This document shows, piece after piece, positions 6,224 to 10,068 of a DNA stretch of 10,068 bases. Origin of the DNA: Deltaproteobacteria bacterium (GTDB lineage: Bacteria; Desulfobacterota; BSN033; UBA1163); the NCBI GenBank assembly GCA_016875255.1, contig VGRU01000126.1, positions 1 to 10,068 of the forward strand. Reading direction: 5' to 3'. A program made the position numbers and the translations under genes. The stretch's first letter is position 1, and the number at the start of each line of letters is the position of its first letter. The notes under the pieces are model-generated. The model did no database searches. It was given only the letters and a program-made list of their open reading frames with translations, and had not been told where the DNA came from.

Positions 6224-6236
6224 ATCCATGATCATA
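6218..6236. promoter_or_regulatory. Inverted repeat TATGAT-N7-ATCATA over the -10 box (possible operator)
   Basis: The left arm is the -10 hexamer itself, and the right arm (6231-6236) lies just past the predicted transcription start. A dimeric regulator bound here would block RNA polymerase. The XRE-cupin module at the C-terminus of the operon's own EtfA is an obvious but untested candidate. The arms are only six bases and AT-rich. Confidence 0.35.
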
Positions 6237-6260
6237 TAACTTGAAACCGGGGTAACGGAA

Positions 6261-7412
6261 TTGGATTTCAACCTATCGCTCAAACAGAAACAGACCAGGC
6301 GCATGGTGAGACAATTTGCCAAAGCGGAACTGATTCCGATTGCCGGGGAGATTGATGAGGAAGGCCGTTTCCCCTGGGAGGTCGTGGAGAAGATGGGGCC
6401 TCTCAATTTTTTCGGAATGCAGGCCCCGAGACAATACGGTGGATCTGAGATTGACTCCATTTCCTATTGTCTGGTTATTGAGGAGGTCTCCCGGGCGTGT
6501 GCGGCCATGGGGCTGACGATCGCCGTGCACAACAGCGTGTGCGTCTATCCCCTGACCAAATTCGGCGATGATGAACAGAGATCCAAATTTTTGCCCCCTC
6601 TGGCTGCAGGCGAAAAGATCGGGGCTTTCTGCCTGACCGAACCCAATGCCGGGTCCGATGCCATGGCGATTGAATCCACCGCTATCCGTGATGGCGAATC
6701 CTATATCGTCAACGCCAACAAAATATTCGTCACCAACGGAGGGGTAGCCGACACCCTGATCATCTTCACTTCGGTCAATCCGGGCGATGTCAAGAGAGGT
6801 TTTAGCGCCATCGTCGTGGAACGGGGGACCCCTGGGTTTGAAGTAGGCCTTCTTGAAAACAATTGCGGCATGCGTGCCAATCCCGTCAGCTCAATCGTCC
6901 TGACAGACTGTCGTGTGCCCAAGACCAACCTCCTGGGAAGGGAAGGGGATGGATTCAAAATTGCCATGGCGGCCCTGGATACAGGACGAATTGGGATTGC
7001 ATCCCAGGCCGTGGGAATCGCTCAAGGAGCTCTTGACGCCTCCCTGAAGTATGCCAAAGAGCGAATCCAATTTCGTGTCCCACTGGCCCGTCACCAGGCG
7101 ATTCAGATGATGCTCGCAGACATGGGTACGATGGTTGAGGCGGCCCGGCTTCTGACCCTACAGGCCGCCCATATTAAGGATCAGGGCGGGGACCTGTCCG
7201 GTCCATCCGCTATGGCCAAGCTATTTGCAGGACGCACCGCCTCGAAGGTGGCCTCCATGGGGGTTCAGATTCATGGAGGTTACGGATACAGCAAAGACTA
7301 TCCGATCGAGCGTTATTTTCGGGATGCCCGTGCGACAGAGATTTACGAGGGAACGAATGAAATTCAACAAATCGTGATCGCCCGGGAATTACTGAAACGG
7401 GAGGAAGACTGA
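6261..7412 (+). CDS. Acyl-CoA dehydrogenase, FAD-dependent
   Basis: It oxidises an acyl-CoA to the trans-2-enoyl-CoA with FAD and hands electrons to ETF, here presumably the EtfBA encoded next. The 383-residue length fits soluble tetrameric short/medium-chain members. Visible motifs are the FAD/substrate signature CLTEPNAGSDA (124-134), FVTNGG (156-161), the flavin-binding QIHGGYGY (336-343), and the catalytic-base region IYEGTNEIQ with Glu363. That position corresponds to the Glu of butyryl- and medium-chain enzymes, rather than the isovaleryl/long-chain location. The start is TTG at 6261: the family's typical MDFNL opening follows it, and the next in-frame ATG (6303) would remove 14 conserved residues. 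The ribosome-binding site is weak (GGGG at 6249-6252). Chain length and branched versus straight substrate cannot be read from the sequence. Confidence 0.92.
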   Translation: MDFNLSLKQKQTRRMVRQFAKAELIPIAGEIDEEGRFPWEVVEKMGPLNFFGMQAPRQYGGSEIDSISYCLVIEEVSRACAAMGLTIAVHNSVCVYPLTKFGDDEQRSKFLPPLAAGEKIGAFCLTEPNAGSDAMAIESTAIRDGESYIVNANKIFVTNGGVADTLIIFTSVNPGDVKRGFSAIVVERGTPGFEVGLLENNCGMRANPVSSIVLTDCRVPKTNLLGREGDGFKIAMAALDTGRIGIASQAVGIAQGALDASLKYAKERIQFRVPLARHQAIQMMLADMGTMVEAARLLTLQAAHIKDQGGDLSGPSAMAKLFAGRTASKVASMGVQIHGGYGYSKDYPIERYFRDARATEIYEGTNEIQQIVIARELLKREED

Positions 7413-7489
7413 AACGCCTCTTAAGTTCTGAATCCCAGATCTGAATTTAGGAATGAAGAGCATTTCAAATAGGTTTTTTTGGAGATGGA

Positions 7490-8275
7490 ATGAATATCAT
7501 CGTATGCATCAAACAGGTGGTCGCGGGAGATCAGGTGAAATTCGATCCCCGCACCCACCGCCTTGTGCGCTCCTCCGATATGTCACGAATCAATCCTTTC
7601 GATCTGTTCGCTCTTGAGATGGGGGTGAGGCTTAAAAAGGAGTATGGCGGCTCAGTGACGGTTCTCACGATGGGGCCCGAGATCAGCGAGGAGGTCCTGT
7701 GGGAGGCCCTGGCCTTCGGAGCTGATGGGGCTGTGCTCCTGACCGACCCACGTTTTGCCAACAGCGATACTCTGGCCACCTCCTATGTACTCGGGATGGC
7801 CATCCGGAAAATCGGCCATTATGACCTGATCCTTTGTGGTTTAAGGACAACCGATAGCGGGACCGCACAGGTAGGGCCGCAACTGGCTGAGGAACTGGGT
7901 ATTCCTCATGTGTCCGGTGTGGAGAGTCTTAAGGAGAGGGAGAGTCTATTTCAAGCCGAACGGGTCTCCGATGGGTATAGAGAAATGATAGAAGTGTCCA
8001 CCCCCGCCCTCTTTATGGTTTCCTCCAAAGTCAAAATACGGACTCCGAGTTTAAACGAAATTCAGGATGCTTTCACCCGATATCGCATCGAGCGCTGGAA
8101 TCTGGAGGATTTAAATGCCGATCCACAAAAGGTTGGGAGTCAGGGGTCCTGCACCTGGGTGGAAGAGTTGATCCCACTCCCTCAGCAAAAAACCTGTGTC
8201 TTTGTCGAGGGGGACCCCAGGGAACAAGCCCGGTCACTCATTAAAAAATTAACGGAGAAGAATTTGGTGTCTTAG
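7490..8275 (+). CDS. etfB: Electron transfer flavoprotein beta subunit (EtfB)
   Basis: The small subunit of ETF, forming a heterodimer with EtfA to shuttle electrons from acyl-CoA dehydrogenase. The 261-residue protein has the family opening MNIIVCIKQV, INPFDLFALE (34-43), GADGAVLLTD (77-86), SDTLATS (92-98), and TDSGTAQVGPQLAEELGIP (121-139). The SDTLATS block resembles the DTxATS segment of clostridial-type EtfB, which belong to bifurcating systems and carry a second FAD instead of AMP. That assignment is an inference. The usual DGDT of the nucleotide loop reads DSGT here, so the cofactor at this site is uncertain. GGAG at 7481-7484 lies five bases before the ATG. The gene follows the dehydrogenase by 77 bases and is nine bases ahead of etfA, indicating one operon. 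Confidence 0.92.
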   Translation: MNIIVCIKQVVAGDQVKFDPRTHRLVRSSDMSRINPFDLFALEMGVRLKKEYGGSVTVLTMGPEISEEVLWEALAFGADGAVLLTDPRFANSDTLATSYVLGMAIRKIGHYDLILCGLRTTDSGTAQVGPQLAEELGIPHVSGVESLKERESLFQAERVSDGYREMIEVSTPALFMVSSKVKIRTPSLNEIQDAFTRYRIERWNLEDLNADPQKVGSQGSCTWVEELIPLPQQKTCVFVEGDPREQARSLIKKLTEKNLVS

Positions 8276-8284
8276 AATCGAGCC

Positions 8285-9865
8285 ATGAAGAAAGGTTTAG
8301 AGATCTGGGTATTTGGAGACCATCGCCGCTTTCCCCAGGACCGCTTGACCCTTCAAGCTCTTGGGAAGGCCCGGACGCTTGCGGGTGATCAAGGGAGAGT
8401 TACGGCAATCCTTTTGGGGCATCAGTTGGGGGAAGTCGCCCGAGAATATGTTGCCCGCGGCGCTCAGCGCATCCTCCTGGTGGATGACCCGACATTAGCA
8501 TTCTATCGAATCGATTTATTTACAGACCTCATCGGTGATCTGATTCAGGAGCACCGGCCGGAGATTTTTCTTCTAGGAGCTTCCGACTTCGGACTGGAAC
8601 TGGCAGCGAGGGTCGCCAAACGACTCGGAGTCGGGCTCAGTGCTGATTGTGTCTCTCTGGATTGGGATGAGCCAAAAGAGAGATTGATCGCTTCGAGTCC
8701 CGCTTTCGGAGGAAATTATTTAGCCCGGATCGCTTGGAGTAAAGCCCGGCCTTACATGGCCACCCTCAGCGCTGGAACTTTTTTCGAACGCCCGTATGAT
8801 CAAAACGAGCATGGAGAGATTGTGAAGGTGGAACGGAAGCTCAGTGACGTTTCAACCAAAATCAATCTACTCTCCTCTGTTTATGAACCCCATCCGACGG
8901 TTAAGTTGGAAGAGGCAAAAATCGTGATTGCCGGGGGCCGGGGAGTGAAAAACATAGAAGGGTTCAATTACCTCAGAGAGCTGGCCATGCTTCTGGGAGG
9001 AGAGTTGGGGGCCACCCGGCCTGCCGTGGACGCCCATTGGACGTCACATGAGCAGTTAATTGGTCAGACAGGCAAGTCGGTCAAGCCGGAGTTGTTGATC
9101 ACGTGCGGCACCTCGGGCGCGGTCCAATATACGGCAGCCATTCAGGGGACGGGGACGATTGTGGCAGTCAACCGTGACTCCCATGCACCCATCTTCAAGA
9201 TGGCCAGTATCGGAGTGGTGGCCGACACGCACACCTTTCTGCCCGCTTTTATTACGGAGGTGAAACATCATCTCTTCCGGGAGATTACCGACCTCTATCG
9301 GATCCAGGTCAGGAACGGAAGGGACCAGAGGTCAGTCACCTTCGGCCAGCGGATCAGAAAATTGAGGGAAGACCACAAGATGAGCGTTATGGATCTGGCC
9401 GAAAAAACCGGTCATCCCCCGGAGTTTATCGAGGAAATAGAAGCAGATGGTTTGACCCCTCCGGTCTCCTTTCTGTTGCAGCTCTCACAGGCCCTCCAAA
9501 TTGATCCGAGTCACTTTCTGACCGAGCAGGAAAAGGTTCAAATCGAAGGAAAGAGGCAGGAAGGGTTTGTAAAGCGGACGCAGAATTATTCTTATCGAAC
9601 CCTGACCCCGGGGGGAGCGGATAAGCACCTTCGGGCCTTCCTGGTTACGATTGAACCCAGAGAGGCCCATAAAATGGTGGAATATAAGCATCCGGGAGAA
9701 GAGTTCATTTTCGTTTACAAGGGGGAGTTGGAATTGACGTTAGGAGGTAAAGTGTTCCATTTGAAACAGGGGGAGACCCTCCACTTCGATTCTGAAACGA
9801 AACATAAACTCCGAAATATTTCGGATGAAAAATGCGAACTTCTGGTAACGCTCTATACCCCATGA
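8285..9865 (+). CDS. etfA: EtfA fused to XRE-type helix-turn-helix and cupin domains
   Basis: A 526-residue protein, about 200 longer than ordinary EtfA. Residues 1-335 are the alpha subunit: an N-terminal alpha/beta domain, then the FAD domain with VIAGGRGV (214-221), LGATRPAVDA (241-250, FAD-contacting Arg245), GQTGK (260-264) and VAVNRDSHAPIF (293-304). The EtfA signature SGAIQH reads SGAVQY, so Tyr282 replaces the His near the flavin. No extra ferredoxin domain is present. Without a stop codon the chain continues through a short linker into a helix-turn-helix (about 352-412, FGQRIRKLRE to ALQIDPSHFL). A cupin follows (about 440-524), with YKHPGEEFIFVYKGEL (His469, Glu473) and ETKHKLRN (His507). 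HTH_XRE-cupin proteins are normally free-standing ligand-responsive repressors. Here the module may make ETF alpha a regulator as well. The ribosome-binding site is weak; the start lies nine bases after the etfB stop, suggesting translational coupling. Confidence 0.9.
   Translation: MKKGLEIWVFGDHRRFPQDRLTLQALGKARTLAGDQGRVTAILLGHQLGEVAREYVARGAQRILLVDDPTLAFYRIDLFTDLIGDLIQEHRPEIFLLGASDFGLELAARVAKRLGVGLSADCVSLDWDEPKERLIASSPAFGGNYLARIAWSKARPYMATLSAGTFFERPYDQNEHGEIVKVERKLSDVSTKINLLSSVYEPHPTVKLEEAKIVIAGGRGVKNIEGFNYLRELAMLLGGELGATRPAVDAHWTSHEQLIGQTGKSVKPELLITCGTSGAVQYTAAIQGTGTIVAVNRDSHAPIFKMASIGVVADTHTFLPAFITEVKHHLFREITDLYRIQVRNGRDQRSVTFGQRIRKLREDHKMSVMDLAEKTGHPPEFIEEIEADGLTPPVSFLLQLSQALQIDPSHFLTEQEKVQIEGKRQEGFVKRTQNYSYRTLTPGGADKHLRAFLVTIEPREAHKMVEYKHPGEEFIFVYKGELELTLGGKVFHLKQGETLHFDSETKHKLRNISDEKCELLVTLYTP
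9338..9520 (+). other. XRE helix-turn-helix domain within the EtfA fusion
   Basis: Codons 352-412 encode a HTH_XRE-like fold: RIRKLRE as helix 1, then SVMDLAEKTG and PPEFIEEIE as the helix-turn-helix, then VSFLLQLSQALQI. The order and spacing match lambda-repressor-type domains of XRE-cupin regulators. Confidence 0.8.
9602..9862 (+). other. Cupin domain within the EtfA fusion
   Basis: Codons 440-526 encode a small conserved beta-barrel. HPGEEFIFVYKGE is cupin motif 1, with the first His of HxH replaced (Tyr467). GETLHFDSETKHKLRN is motif 2 with His507. His469, Glu473 and His507 could bind a metal, but one canonical ligand is missing, so the domain may sense a small molecule without metal. 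Confidence 0.8.
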
Positions 9866-9920
9866 CTCCCGACTGTCTCCGTATTATGCCTTTTGAATCG
9901 GATAGAAATAGAAAGCCCGG

Positions 9921-10068
9921 TCAATTCTTTCCGCACCCAAAATATTTAAATAGACCGGTGATAAAGTTTCCCCAGGTGGGCATCAGTCGATCGATCTCAT
10001 AGGGGAGCAGTTCGATCTTTCCGTCGTGAATCAATTGATGCAACTCCTCTAACTTGCAGAAATTTAAA
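9921..10068 (-). CDS. C-terminal end of an unidentified protein (cut by window edge)
   Basis: The last 48 codons of a minus-strand gene are open from the window edge to TGA at 9921-9923. The tail contains KLEELHQLIHDGKIELLPYE, then IDRLMPTWGNFITGLF and ends FGCGKN. The amphipathic, non-repetitive composition looks like real protein rather than a chance frame. It converges on etfA with 55 bases between the stop codons and no recognisable terminator between them. I do not recognise the family. Confidence 0.5.
   Translation of the reverse strand, partial: LNFCKLEELHQLIHDGKIELLPYEIDRLMPTWGNFITGLFKYFGCGKN

Noticed and set aside
5961..6260. Integration site (att) of a genomic island at the tRNA-Leu
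   Set aside because: No second copy of the tRNA 3' end and no integrase gene is present in the window.
9917..9958. CCGGTC / GACCGG inverted repeat as a terminator of etfA
   Set aside because: The loop is 30 bases, no T-tract follows, and it overlaps the end of the convergent reading frame.

Overview
The window reads as an accessory-rich chromosomal stretch of a Gram-negative-like bacterium of intermediate GC, most likely an anaerobe or syntroph of the Desulfobacterota (deltaproteobacterial) type. This is an inference. It rests on an acyl-CoA dehydrogenase/etfBA cluster, a nickel-pincer LarA homologue, an IlvD of the 'PGHxHL' subfamily, and dispersed hairpin repeats of a style common in such genomes. 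No phylogenetic marker gene is present, so the lineage is not secure.

Layout, left to right. Bases 1-135 hold a MITE-like element with terminal inverted repeats and internal hairpins. A candidate promoter (187-215) then leads to a GC-rich gene (302-2062, +) for a two-enzyme fusion: a short-chain dehydrogenase/reductase joined to a double hotdog MaoC-type hydratase. Next is a LarA-family protein with the lactate-racemase active-site set (2219-3652, +). The 467 bases between larA and ilvD carry no gene. They are stacked with inverted repeats: a second MITE-like element nested in a CCCTCTCCC/GGGAGAGGG repeat, a third imperfect inverted-repeat element, and short 'AATCTCCC' tandem units. ilvD (4120-5775, -) is convergent with larA. 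A complete tRNA-Leu(UAA) follows (5961-6049, +) with its own terminator.

The right third is a catabolic electron-transfer operon on the + strand: a well-formed promoter with an operator-like inverted repeat over its -10 box (6195-6236), an acyl-CoA dehydrogenase (6261-7412), EtfB (7490-8275), and an EtfA (8285-9865) whose C-terminus continues in frame into an XRE helix-turn-helix plus cupin module. The dehydrogenase should oxidise an acyl-CoA and pass electrons to the EtfBA flavoprotein. The fused DNA-binding/cupin module suggests that the ETF alpha subunit may also be a regulator, perhaps of its own operon. A convergent gene, cut by the right edge (9921-10068, -), is not identified.

The strongest candidate for something undescribed is the EtfA-XRE-cupin fusion. 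Next are the apparent base-pair covariation between two hairpins inside the second MITE-like element, and the SDR-MaoC fusion in a GC-rich island flanked by a repeat element.
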